Assembly (NCBI RefSeq): GCF_003336805.1
Contig: NZ_QFWJ01000003.1
Span: forward strand, 186,001 to 250,000
Length of the DNA stretch: 64,000 nucleotides
DNA from: Marinospirillum perlucidum
GTDB taxonomy: Bacteria > Pseudomonadota > Gammaproteobacteria > Pseudomonadales > Halomonadaceae
Direction: 5' to 3'
Position 1 is the stretch's first letter. Every line of letters begins with the position of its first letter. The position numbers and the translations under genes are program-made. The notes under the pieces were generated by a model. The model was not told where the DNA came from. It saw only the letters and a program-made list of their open reading frames with translations, and made no database searches. Below, piece by piece: positions 8,244 through 16,379 of the stretch.

Positions 8244-10053
8244 GCACGGCACCCTTGTCAGCAGAGGTGGCGAGAAGGGCATAGGCTTTCAGGGCAGCAG
8301 AAACACGGCGCTCACGTTTCTTGGCCGGTTTCCAGCCCTTGGCATCCTGTTCGCTACGGCGCTGAGCCAGCTCTTCATCGCTAAGCTCTACCTGGATGCG
8401 ACGGTTGGGGATGTCGATCAGTATGGGATCGCCGTCCTGAACCAGACCGATGGTGCCGCCAGCTGCTGCTTCCGGTGAGGCATGGCCGATGGAAAGGCCG
8501 GAGGTGCCACCAGAAAAGCGGCCGTCGGTTAGCAGTGCACAGGCTTTGCCCAGACCCTTGGATTTCAGGTAGCTGGTGGGGTAGAGCATTTCCTGCATGC
8601 CGGGGCCACCCTTGGGGCCTTCATAGCGAACGATCACGACATCGCCTTCCTTGACCTTGCCTTCCAGAATATTGGCTACGGCTTCATCTTGGGATTCAGT
8701 GACATGGGCCTTGCCACGGAAAACCAGAAGTTCATCTTCGACGCCAGCCGTTTTAACAACACAGCCATCTTCAGCCAGGTTGCCATAAAGAACGGCGAGG
8801 CCACCTTCCTGGGAAAAAGCATGGTCGAGACTACGGATACAACCGTTTTCACGATCGGCATCTAGATTATTCCAGCGCGTGGACTGGCTGAAAGCCTGTT
8901 GAGTGGGTATGCCTGCTGGCCCGGCACGATAAAACTTGATGACTTCCTCAGAGGGGTTGCGCAGGATATCCCACTCTTCCAGGGCCGCAGCCAGGGTATC
9001 GGAATGCACCGTGGCCAGTTGGTTGTTGAGTACCCCGGCTCGGTCCAGTTCACCCAGGAGCCCAAAGATGCCGCCAGCTCGATGGACATCTTCGATATGG
9101 TATTTTTGGGTATTGGGGGCCACCTTGCAAAGCTGGGGGACCTGTTTGGAAAGACGATCAATATCACTGAGATCGAAATCCACTTCGGCTTCCTGGGCCA
9201 GGGCCAGAAGGTGAAGAATGGTATTGGTTGACCCCCCCATAGCAATATCCAGGGCCATAGCATTGGTGAAAGCGCCCTGGTTGGCAATGGAGCGGGGCAG
9301 AACCGAGTAATCATCTTCTTCGTAGTGGCGCTTGGCCAAGGCGACAATGCGCTCACCCGCTTCTTCAAAGAGCCTGCGGCGATCAGCATGGGTGGCCAGC
9401 AGAGTGCCGTTACCCGGCAGAGAAAGACCCAGAGCCTCAGTCAGGCAGTTCATGGAGTTAGCCGTGAACATGCCGGAACAGGAACCGCAGGTGGGACAAG
9501 CTGAGCGTTCGTATTCAGCCACCGTATCATCACTGGCGTCGGAAGCAGCAATGACCATGGCGTCCACCAGGTCCAGACCATGCTCGGATAGCTTGGTTTT
9601 GCCAGCTTCCATGGGGCCGCCGGAGACAAAAATGACCGGAATGTTCAGACGCATGGCGGCCATCAGCATGCCCGGAGTAATCTTGTCGCAATTGGAGATA
9701 CAAACCAGGGCATCAGCACAGTGGGCGTTGACCATGTACTCAACCGAGTCAGCAATCAGGTCGCGACTGGGCAGGGAATAGAGCATGCCGTCATGGCCCA
9801 TGGCAATACCATCATCAACCGCGATGGTGTTGAATTCCTTAGCCACACCACCTGCCTTTTCGATTTCCCGGGCGACCAATTGTCCCATATCCTTCAGGTG
9901 AACATGGCCGGGGACAAACTGGGTAAATGAATTGGCTACCGCGATGATAGGTTTCTGAAAATCATCATCCTTCATACCAGTGGCACGCCAGAGGGCGCGT
10001 GCACCAGCCATGTTACGACCTGCGGTGGTAGTACGGGAACGATACGTGGGCAT
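8221..10053 (-). CDS. ilvD: Dihydroxy-acid dehydratase
   Basis: 610-residue Fe-S enzyme that converts 2,3-dihydroxy-3-methyl(iso)valerate to the 2-keto acid in valine and isoleucine synthesis, and so also feeds leucine and pantothenate. Visible signatures are the cluster motif [12 protein letters not shown], the second Cys block [19 protein letters not shown], and SLPGNG. The start is placed at [12 protein letters not shown] (10053), matching the family N-terminus and preceded by AGAGGTCAGG; an upstream in-frame ATG at 10092 would add 13 residues without support. It may be cotranscribed with the MliC-like lipoprotein gene that overlaps its 3' end. Confidence 0.96.
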   Translation of the reverse strand: MPTYRSRTTTAGRNMAGARALWRATGMKDDDFQKPIIAVANSFTQFVPGHVHLKDMGQLVAREIEKAGGVAKEFNTIAVDDGIAMGHDGMLYSLPSRDLIADSVEYMVNAHCADALVCISNCDKITPGMLMAAMRLNIPVIFVSGGPMEAGKTKLSEHGLDLVDAMVIAASDASDDTVAEYERSACPTCGSCSGMFTANSMNCLTEALGLSLPGNGTLLATHADRRRLFEEAGERIVALAKRHYEEDDYSVLPRSIANQGAFTNAMALDIAMGGSTNTILHLLALAQEAEVDFDLSDIDRLSKQVPQLCKVAPNTQKYHIEDVHRAGGIFGLLGELDRAGVLNNQLATVHSDTLAAALEEWDILRNPSEEVIKFYRAGPAGIPTQQAFSQSTRWNNLDADRENGCIRSLDHAFSQEGGLAVLYGNLAEDGCVVKTAGVEDELLVFRGKAHVTESQDEAVANILEGKVKEGDVVIVRYEGPKGGPGMQEMLYPTSYLKSKGLGKACALLTDGRFSGGTSGLSIGHASPEAAAGGTIGLVQDGDPILIDIPNRRIQVELSDEELAQRRSEQDAKGWKPAKKRERRVSAALKAYALLATSADKGAVRDLSKLD

Positions 10054-10229
10054 GACCTGACCTCTTGTGTATTTCTTGTCGATAGGCTTCATTCTACAGG
10101 GATGTGGGGCGCAGGATAAGAGGTTGCGAGTGTCGATTGAATAAATACTGTTTCGTTAATAAAAATTACATATTGCTTTTGAATCCAAAAAAACAATTTT
10201 TTTACTTGTTTTGATTGTGTAATTAAAAC

Positions 10230-10261
10230 TTGAAAAAACAATAACTCCTGTGTTCTATTAT
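10230..10261 (+). promoter_or_regulatory. Candidate promoter for the DUF3015 gene
   Basis: In a very A/T-rich 260-base gap: TTGAAA at 10230-10235 and TATTAT at 10256-10261. The 20-base spacer is long, so the -35 assignment is doubtful; the -10 is reasonable. An UP-like A/T tract precedes it, in keeping with a highly expressed gene. Confidence 0.35.
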
Positions 10262-10314
10262 CATATGACTTGTTAGGAAGTCATTTTGGAAAAAACTTCA
10301 TGAGGATAGTGACA

Positions 10315-10794
10315 ATGAAAAAGATTCTTGCTGCAGGTGCTCTGGCCCTGACCATGCCTTTTGCTGCTCAGGCAGCTCCTACTGACGCTGGTTGTGGTCT
10401 GGGTAGTGTTCTTCTGGCTGACCAGGACGACACCCTGGTAATGAACGTTCTGGCCGTTACCCTGAACTCCACTTCTGGTAACCAGACTTTCGGTATGACC
10501 ACTGGTACCCTGAACTGCAGCCAGAGCAATTCTCTGTTGGCTGTTCAGACTTACATCGACGACAACATGGACTCTCTGGCGATGGACGCTGCCCGTGGTG
10601 AAGGTGAGTCTCTGGAAACCCTGGCTAGCGTTTGGGGTGTTGAAGAAGCTGACAAGGCTGACTTCATCCAGGCCACTCAGGCTAACTTCGCTGAAATCTT
10701 CTCTTCTGAAGATGTAACTTCCGATGAGGTTCTGAGCAACCTGAATCGTGTAGTTTCCGAAGACGAACAACTGGCTGCCTACACTCTGGGCTAA
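10315..10794 (+). CDS. DUF3015 family exported protein
   Basis: 159 residues from the ATG at 10315, with a Sec signal peptide (MKKILAAGALALTMPFAAQA, cleavage near residue 20). The mature protein begins with APTDAGCGLGSV and has a second Cys in TLNCSQSN; this is the DUF3015 pattern, whose function is unknown. Codon choice is strongly biased (CTG, GGT, GCT, GAC, TCT, CGT), unlike the neighbours, which suggests high expression. GAGGAT about eight bases before the ATG is the ribosome site; an in-frame upstream ATG at 10270 lacks a signal-peptide context. It has its own terminator and sits just upstream of the DUF4105 gene. Confidence 0.85.
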   Translation: MKKILAAGALALTMPFAAQAAPTDAGCGLGSVLLADQDDTLVMNVLAVTLNSTSGNQTFGMTTGTLNCSQSNSLLAVQTYIDDNMDSLAMDAARGEGESLETLASVWGVEEADKADFIQATQANFAEIFSSEDVTSDEVLSNLNRVVSEDEQLAAYTLG

Positions 10795-10813
10795 GCTTTT
10801 GTTGTTTTAATTC

Positions 10814-10849
10814 AATGCTGCTGGCATTTTTGCTGGCAGCATTTTTTTT
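10814..10849 (+). terminator. Terminator after the DUF3015 gene
   Basis: Stem AATGCTGC / GCAGCATT (10814-10821 and 10836-10843) with a 14-base loop, followed by T8. It sits between the DUF3015 and DUF4105 genes and probably allows some read-through into the latter. Confidence 0.8.
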
Positions 10850-10866
10850 GCTGACAGGTTTATTTG

Positions 10867-12762
10867 GTGCGCTCCTTCCCTCGATTTATCTTTCTTCTTT
10901 TCTTGTTTGTTTCCAGTAAAAGTCTGGCTGTCACGGAGGAATCCCTGGCTGAACTGAGCCAGACCAATGGCTGGCTACGTCTTTTGCATTACTCTTCTTC
11001 TTACGGTTTCAGCAGCAGCCAAATTGATCAGCCCGACTTTTTCTTGAGTCCAGCGGGAAATGCAGATCCTCTCGAAGAAATGCAAGCAACCTGGCAGGCT
11101 TTGCAAGTAGCCTTGGCAGCTGAGCCTCTTCTTCCTGAAGATGAAGATGTGCGCTGTACCTACCCTGCCCGTATTGCTTATCTAAGCAGAAAACTGCAAC
11201 TGAACCTTCCGGCTCGTTCCTGTCCTGAGCTGGATGAATGGATGCAGCAGTTGGATGCGGGCAGTCTGTCAATGATTTTTCCTGCTGCCTACATGAACAA
11301 TGCTTCTTCCATGTTTGGGCATACGCTCTTGCGAATTGATGCCCAAGACCGGGAAAGAAATCCTGATTTAGTCGCCTGGGCGGTCAATTTTGCTGCCGAA
11401 GTGGATGCTGAGGATGGCGGTGCAGCCTATGCCATCAAGGGCATGCTGGGTTTTTATCCGGGCTACTTTAACCTTATTCCCTATTATGAAAAGGTCAATG
11501 AATACAGTCAGCTGGAAAGTAGGGATATGTGGGAATACCCCTTACAGCTGAATGATCGGGAACTGCAGCGAGTTATCTGGCACCTCTGGGAGTTGGATCA
11601 TGTGCGTTTCGATTACTGGTTTTTTGATGAAAACTGCTCTTACCAGCTATTAGCATTACTGTCGGTTTCCCGTGATGACCTTCACTTGACCCGTGGTTTT
11701 GATATCAAGGCGTTACCTGTAGACACTCTGAGAGCCTTGGATGAAGTCGGCCTTTTAAGTGACGAGGGGAATTATCGTCCATCTTTTGCGACTCGCCTAG
11801 AAAACCAGAGCAGCCAATTGAATGACCAAGAGGTGGCCCTTGCCCGTGAGTTGGTGTTTGCTCAGGTAGACCCTCAGCAGCTCGATCTGGAGCCGGGACT
11901 CAACGCTGCTGGTATTTATGAATTTGCAGCAGAATGGCTCAACTTTCGTTTTCGTCACCAGGGGCTTTCCCGGGACCAGGCCGCGCCCCAGATTCATCGT
12001 TTATTGTTAGCCAGGGCTCGTTTACAAGCCCGTGCTGATTTTCAGCCACCTAGCGTGCCCGAAACGCCGCCGCATAAGGGGCACGCAACGGCTCGTTGGG
12101 GTTTAGGCGGCGGCCAGCATGAAGGAGAAAACTTCCTGACGCTGGAAGCTCGACCATCCTACCATTCGCGGTTTGACGATCTGGGCGGTTACCTGCCCAA
12201 TGCTGAAATCAACCTGCTTGATCTGCAGCTGCGTTACTACCAGGAGCAGGGAAAGCTGGAACCCTGGCGACTGACGATTTTGGAAATTGGCAACTATTTG
12301 CCCTCTTCCCCGGTTTTTGATCTTGCTGCCTGGAAAGTTAAAACAGAAGTGGAGCGGGTTGAACCTCTAGCTTCCAGTCGTGATGCCTGGCGGTCGCGAC
12401 TGGAGGGGGGATACGGGCGAGCCTGGGGCGATGGCCGGGATCTGATGATCTTCGCTTTTGCCCGAGCAGAACTGGAAGCGGGTCCTGCCGCTGCTTATCT
12501 GGCTGAAGAGATAGAAGAAGACTGGAATTTGGGCGTGGGTGCCCACTCGGGTTTGGTGTGGTCGCCCTGGTCACCTTTGCGTCTGGGGCTGGATGTCAGT
12601 GCAACCCAGCTGGTTGCGGGTAATCCTGGAACCCGCATTGAAGGCGAGATAACCGGTCAGTGGAACCTGGATTCAAAGCATTCGCTGAGACTGGGGCTCA
12701 GCGGTGAGCAACGCGATGACGAGACCTGGGAAGCCAGTTTGACATGGTTAAGATTTTTCTAA
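10867..12762 (+). CDS. DUF4105 (Lnb N-terminal-like) envelope protein
   Basis: About 631 residues. A signal peptide (RSFPRFIFLLFLFVSSKSLA) is followed by a DUF4105 domain, the domain also named for Lnb, the lipoprotein intramolecular transacylase of some Gram-positives. Key blocks: MIFPAAYMNNASSMFGHTLLRID (conserved Ser and His), YAIKGMLGFYPGYF, and FDYWFFDENCSYQLL with an invariant-looking Cys. The last 250 residues (from about 380) alternate aromatic and charged residues and end in aromatic Phe, like an outer-membrane beta-barrel. No ATG is available; GTG at 10867 with ACAGGT upstream was chosen, TTG at 10864 being the alternative. The 3' end overlaps the next gene by 19 bases. The catalytic role in this organism is unknown. 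Confidence 0.82.
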   Translation: MRSFPRFIFLLFLFVSSKSLAVTEESLAELSQTNGWLRLLHYSSSYGFSSSQIDQPDFFLSPAGNADPLEEMQATWQALQVALAAEPLLPEDEDVRCTYPARIAYLSRKLQLNLPARSCPELDEWMQQLDAGSLSMIFPAAYMNNASSMFGHTLLRIDAQDRERNPDLVAWAVNFAAEVDAEDGGAAYAIKGMLGFYPGYFNLIPYYEKVNEYSQLESRDMWEYPLQLNDRELQRVIWHLWELDHVRFDYWFFDENCSYQLLALLSVSRDDLHLTRGFDIKALPVDTLRALDEVGLLSDEGNYRPSFATRLENQSSQLNDQEVALARELVFAQVDPQQLDLEPGLNAAGIYEFAAEWLNFRFRHQGLSRDQAAPQIHRLLLARARLQARADFQPPSVPETPPHKGHATARWGLGGGQHEGENFLTLEARPSYHSRFDDLGGYLPNAEINLLDLQLRYYQEQGKLEPWRLTILEIGNYLPSSPVFDLAAWKVKTEVERVEPLASSRDAWRSRLEGGYGRAWGDGRDLMIFAFARAELEAGPAAAYLAEEIEEDWNLGVGAHSGLVWSPWSPLRLGLDVSATQLVAGNPGTRIEGEITGQWNLDSKHSLRLGLSGEQRDDETWEASLTWLRFF

Positions 12763-13598
12763 GAAGCACTCTCGTTGTATTTCTGGGTCTAAGTCTGACC
12801 GCTTGCGGGCATCTGTTTTATTGGCCCGAAAAAGGCCTGCGAGGGACTCCGGACGAGCTAAATCTGCCCTATCAGGATGTTTATTTGCAAACCGATCGAG
12901 GCTTGCAACTGCATGGTTGGTGGTTGGAGGCCCGACTGGAATCCGGTCAGCAAGAAGAAGGCATTATCTATTTCCTGCACGGAAATGCAGAAAATATCAG
13001 TACCCATTTTTTTGCACTCAACTGGATGACCAAACAGGGGTGGCATCTTTTTGTACTGGATTATCGCGGTTATGGGCTATCTGAAGGTACGCCAGATATC
13101 CAAGGGGTCCACCAGGACGCGTATCAGGGTTTGAAATGGGCTGTTCAGGAATCACAGCGTCGGGAATTGCCGCTAGTCGTCGTGGGGCAAAGTATTGGTG
13201 GCGTCACAGCGCTTACCTTGATGTCTTTAGCCGAAGAGGCCAAGCAAGTTGATGCCTTGGTAGTGGATAGTGCTTTTTCCGGCTACCAGCGGATTGCCCG
13301 TGAAAAAATGTCGGAAAGTTGGCTGCTCTGGGCTTTTCAATACCCCTTTTCCTGGCTGGTGACCGATGATTACAGCCCTGAACGTCACTTGGGGCAGTTG
13401 CCGGAGGGTTTGCCAGTGCTCTACCTCCATAGCTGTGCCGATCAGATCATTCCCTGCTCTAACAGTCAGCGTCTCTATCAACAAACTCGAGACCCCAGCT
13501 ACTATTGGCAAGACGAAGAGGCTCGGCATATTCAAATGCTCAGACACAGAAACTGGCGCAGTCGTCTGCTGGAATGGCTGGATTTACAGCTTCAATGA
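12744..13598 (+). CDS. Alpha/beta-hydrolase lipoprotein
   Basis: 284 residues with a lipoprotein signal peptide (lipobox LTAC, Cys about residue 21) and an alpha/beta-hydrolase fold of the YfhR/BEM46-like type. The nucleophile elbow is GQSIGG; the oxyanion strand YFLHGNAEN carries the HGN motif; the Asp of CADQIIP and the His of EARHIQM complete a plausible Ser-Asp-His triad. LDYRGYGLSEG is the usual preceding loop. Overlap of 19 bases with the DUF4105 gene implies translational coupling. It should act in the periplasm or at the outer membrane on an ester or thioester whose identity is unknown. Confidence 0.88.
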   Translation: MVKIFLRSTLVVFLGLSLTACGHLFYWPEKGLRGTPDELNLPYQDVYLQTDRGLQLHGWWLEARLESGQQEEGIIYFLHGNAENISTHFFALNWMTKQGWHLFVLDYRGYGLSEGTPDIQGVHQDAYQGLKWAVQESQRRELPLVVVGQSIGGVTALTLMSLAEEAKQVDALVVDSAFSGYQRIAREKMSESWLLWAFQYPFSWLVTDDYSPERHLGQLPEGLPVLYLHSCADQIIPCSNSQRLYQQTRDPSYYWQDEEARHIQMLRHRNWRSRLLEWLDLQLQ

Positions 13599-13721
13599 AT
13601 TGATATCTAATATTTTGAGTTCTTGATGTGGATCATGGACTTTAAAGACGCATCTTGAAGGAGTTTTCTTGCAAGGTATTCTAGTTGGCCAGTTTTGACA
13701 ATAAATATTAAAGGAGATGTG

Positions 13722-14138
13722 ATGAAAACTATCAAGTTCACTAGTTTGCTGTTTCTTGTAGGTCTGCTTTCTGCATGTGCAACTATCCTGGGAGGTAGCC
13801 AGGAGAAAGTAACCTTTAACTCCACGCCGACAGGTGCTGAGATTTATATTAATGGTGAATACCGAGGCGCTACTCCCTTGACCATCAATCTGGAAAAGAA
13901 AGTTTACACGGTCGAAGTTAAAAAAGAAGGTTATATTACTCAAGAAATACGAACCACTACCGGATTGAACCCGGTTATTACTGGTAATGTCGTAACCGGC
14001 GGTGTGCCGGGAACCGTCACCGATGTAGTCACAACTGCTGCATTTAAATTCGATCAGAATCAATGGATCATCAATCTACAGGAAGAAGGTTCTGCAGCCG
14101 AAAATGAAGTGGCTCTGAGTGATGAACAGGTAAAGTAA
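13722..14138 (+). CDS. PEGA-domain lipoprotein
   Basis: 138 residues from the ATG at 13722, supported by AAGGAGATGTG immediately upstream (an upstream in-frame start at 13695 has none). The lipobox LSAC places the lipidated Cys near residue 19. Residues 30-70 form a PEGA domain (STPTGAEIYINGEYRGATPLTI ... YTVEVKKEGY), a small beta-sandwich found in surface proteins. A Gly/Val/Thr-rich stretch follows (GNVVTGGVPGTVTDVVTTA), which may cross or sit in a membrane. Downstream of the hydrolase by 120 bases; the function is unknown. Confidence 0.82.
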   Translation: MKTIKFTSLLFLVGLLSACATILGGSQEKVTFNSTPTGAEIYINGEYRGATPLTINLEKKVYTVEVKKEGYITQEIRTTTGLNPVITGNVVTGGVPGTVTDVVTTAAFKFDQNQWIINLQEEGSAAENEVALSDEQVK

Positions 14139-14149
14139 TTTACTACATA

Positions 14150-14323
14150 TTGCAGAACTCTTTTTTAATAAAGCAGCAAGCGCTTAGTGGGGAAGGTGAA
14201 TATCTGGATGCTCTGGCTGTTGTCTTGGGGCGAAGGCTGTCAGTAGAAACTCTTGTTGAGCTTTTAAAAAGCCATCCTGATAATTTCAACTTTGCCCTAA
14301 GTTTTCTGGAATATGTAGATTGA
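14150..14323 (+). CDS. Possible small protein, TTG start, 57 residues
   Basis: Tentative. Between the PEGA and beta-barrel genes a plus-strand frame is open from a TGA near 14121 to a TGA at 14321-14323. With a TTG start at 14150, twelve bases past the PEGA stop, it encodes LQNSFLIKQQ...FLEYVD, a soluble Leu/Glu-rich helical sequence (SVETLVELLKSHPDN). Codon use looks natural for this genome. There is no obvious ribosome site, so it would depend on coupling to the upstream gene. It could equally be the remnant of a longer gene. I do not recognise a family. Confidence 0.3.
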   Translation: MQNSFLIKQQALSGEGEYLDALAVVLGRRLSVETLVELLKSHPDNFNFALSFLEYVD

Positions 14324-14344
14324 TCATTAATTAAGGACGTCAAG

Positions 14345-14950
14345 ATGTCTAAAAGGATTAAACTAAAGGTGTCATTGATTGGAATGATGCTTTTTACCGC
14401 TTCTTTTTTAGTTCCTGCAATGGCGAATGCTGCCAATGAACGCACCAGTTATGCAGGCCTAACCTTTCATCAAATCGATTATTCTGAAGATAATGGGCTT
14501 TGGGATAGTTTGAACAGAAAAGAAGATTCAACCAGCAGTTGGGGGGTTATTTTTGGTAGTCGTCGCGGGAAGTTTTTGGGCACCGAACTGGCCTACCATG
14601 ATCTGGGTAGCTATGATGCAGGTTCTTCCGGTGAAATCTCAGCAGCCAATTTTTCCTATGCCCTGACTCTTAGCTTACCCTTGGATGTGGTTGAGCCCTA
14701 TCTGCTGGGTGGTTTTGGCTTCGGTATGGTGAGCTATGATGTTGGTAGCTGGAATGATTCCGGCTCCGGCTTTAGCACCCGTCTGGGTTTGGGTCTGAGA
14801 ATTCCCCTGGGTGAACGTTTCAATTTGTCCTTGTTCACTGAGAAGGTCAGATTTGATATTGAACTAGAGAGCAGTAGCTGGAGCAGTACGACAACTACCC
14901 ATGAGCAGGAGTTCAGCTTAACGGGCCTAGCCCTTGAGTATCGTTACTAG
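14345..14950 (+). CDS. Small outer-membrane beta-barrel protein
   Basis: 201 residues with a signal peptide cleaved near AMANA|ANER (about residue 29). The mature part alternates hydrophobic and polar residues in about eight predicted strands and ends in ALEYRY with a C-terminal aromatic, the signature recognised by the BAM machinery. Segments such as VEPYLLGGFGFGMVSYDVG and STRLGLGLRIPLGERFNLSLF are typical of OmpA-like/OmpX-like eight-stranded barrels. AAGGACG precedes the ATG. It ends the plus-strand envelope run with a terminator. The role is not known. Confidence 0.82.
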   Translation: MSKRIKLKVSLIGMMLFTASFLVPAMANAANERTSYAGLTFHQIDYSEDNGLWDSLNRKEDSTSSWGVIFGSRRGKFLGTELAYHDLGSYDAGSSGEISAANFSYALTLSLPLDVVEPYLLGGFGFGMVSYDVGSWNDSGSGFSTRLGLGLRIPLGERFNLSLFTEKVRFDIELESSSWSSTTTTHEQEFSLTGLALEYRY

Positions 14951-14969
14951 TCGTTGAGCTGTGGCACTG

Positions 14970-15007
14970 AAAACCGCCTTCTCTTTATGAGCTTGGCGGT
15001 TTTTTTA
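14970..15007 (+). terminator. Terminator after the beta-barrel gene
   Basis: Stem AAAACCGCC / GGCGGTTTT (14970-14978 and 14995-15003), 16-base loop, T run to 15007. It separates the plus-strand envelope run from the convergent argA gene. Confidence 0.82.
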
Positions 15008-15022
15008 TGTGTTCAATGATGT

Positions 15023-16354
15023 CTAACCCAGTTTTTTGTAGAAAACCCTGGAGTTTCTCTGCCAGTTATAGAGGTTACGCCGGGCAGCGGGGAGGTGTTC
15101 TACATCGGCTGGCAGGAAGCCTCTTTCCAGAAACCAGTGAGCAGTATGCGTGGTGAGTACAAAGAGTTCGTGAATCCCTTGACTCAAGGCCTGCTTCTGC
15201 AAGCTTTCCAACAGGCGATCACCTCTTTGTCCCTGACGGTAGGCGGGATCAACCACCACACAAGCCAGTTCACCTTGCTGTTGTTCGGGGTAGGGGTAGA
15301 GGGCGGCACAGCCGATAATGCTGCCATCCAGGTCAATGACCGTAAAACGCTCGATTTCCGCTTCCAAGAGTTCGCGCGAACGGCGAACAAGAATCCCATT
15401 TTCTTCCAATGGCTGGAGTAGCGCCAGAAGACCACCAACATCTTCAATTCTTGCCTGGCGCAGGTTTTCGTAGCGCTGTTGGGTGATCAGGGTGCCATCA
15501 CCGTCGCGGGTAAAGAGTTCCTGTAACAGGGCACCACTACGCTCATAACTCAGTAGGTGGGCACGAGGAACACCTTTGCGGCAGGCGCTACAGGCGGCCT
15601 GAAGATGGCGCTGCAGCATTGAGCTGGGCTGCATCTCATCCAGCCAGCTGCGCGCTTCTTCCGGACTCAGATCACGAATCAGCTCACCTTGAGGATTCTT
15701 CAGGCCTTCGCTGTCACCAAAAAGGATCAGCTTGTCTGCTCTTAATTGTATGGCCGCTTCTCTGGCGACCTCTTCAGCATCCAGATCAAAGGTTTCACCG
15801 GTAGCGGAGTAGCCCAGAGGAGGCAGCAAAACCAGTGCACCCTGGTCGAGCAGGCTGGTTATGCTCTTGCTATGAATGCGACGAACCTGCCCGGAATACT
15901 GGAAGTCTACACCTTCCCTGATTCCCAGGGGTCTGGCCGTGACCAGGTTGCCACTGAGCACTTTGAGCCCGGCACCCTGCATGGGTGAATTGGCCAAACC
16001 CATGGAAAGGCGAGCTTCGAGCTCACAGCGTAGAGCCCCTGCTGAGGTAAGCAAGACTTGCAGGCGCTTGTTGTCAACCAGCAAGCGGCCCTGATGTTCC
16101 TGCCAGTCGAGCTGCAGGCGTTCAAAGCCTTCTTTTAACTGGGGGCGAATTCCATAGGTGATGACCAGGCGGATACCCAGGGAGCTGAGCAGTGCCAGAT
16201 CAGCAATGAGTTCGTTTAACTGCTTGCAGCGCAGGGCTTCGCCATCCAGATGGATGACGAAGGTACGCCCGCGGTGGGCATTGATGTAGGGCGAGGCATG
16301 GCGGAACCAGTATACGGACTGGTCAAAACTGGTCGCTGACAAGGCTTTGCTCAC
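15023..16354 (-). CDS. argA: N-acetylglutamate synthase
   Basis: 443-residue enzyme catalysing acetyl-CoA + glutamate to N-acetylglutamate, the first step of arginine synthesis. The N-terminal two thirds is an amino-acid-kinase-like domain (VIHLDGEAL, LVITYGIRPQL, LLPPLGYSATGETF, KLILFGDSEG) used for arginine feedback; the C-terminal part is a GNAT acetyltransferase (LACVVVDPAYRQGQRGDRLL, HWFLERGF). The start codon is GTG at 16354 with only a weak upstream ribosome site, so the start is slightly uncertain. Convergent with the beta-barrel gene and 25 bases downstream of the phosphate transporter gene. Confidence 0.94.
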   Translation of the reverse strand: MSKALSATSFDQSVYWFRHASPYINAHRGRTFVIHLDGEALRCKQLNELIADLALLSSLGIRLVITYGIRPQLKEGFERLQLDWQEHQGRLLVDNKRLQVLLTSAGALRCELEARLSMGLANSPMQGAGLKVLSGNLVTARPLGIREGVDFQYSGQVRRIHSKSITSLLDQGALVLLPPLGYSATGETFDLDAEEVAREAAIQLRADKLILFGDSEGLKNPQGELIRDLSPEEARSWLDEMQPSSMLQRHLQAACSACRKGVPRAHLLSYERSGALLQELFTRDGDGTLITQQRYENLRQARIEDVGGLLALLQPLEENGILVRRSRELLEAEIERFTVIDLDGSIIGCAALYPYPEQQQGELACVVVDPAYRQGQRGDRLLESLQKQALSQGIHELFVLTTHTAHWFLERGFLPADVEHLPAARRNLYNWQRNSRVFYKKLG

Positions 16355-16379
16355 TTAATCATTAGGCAAAGCAGTCAGT

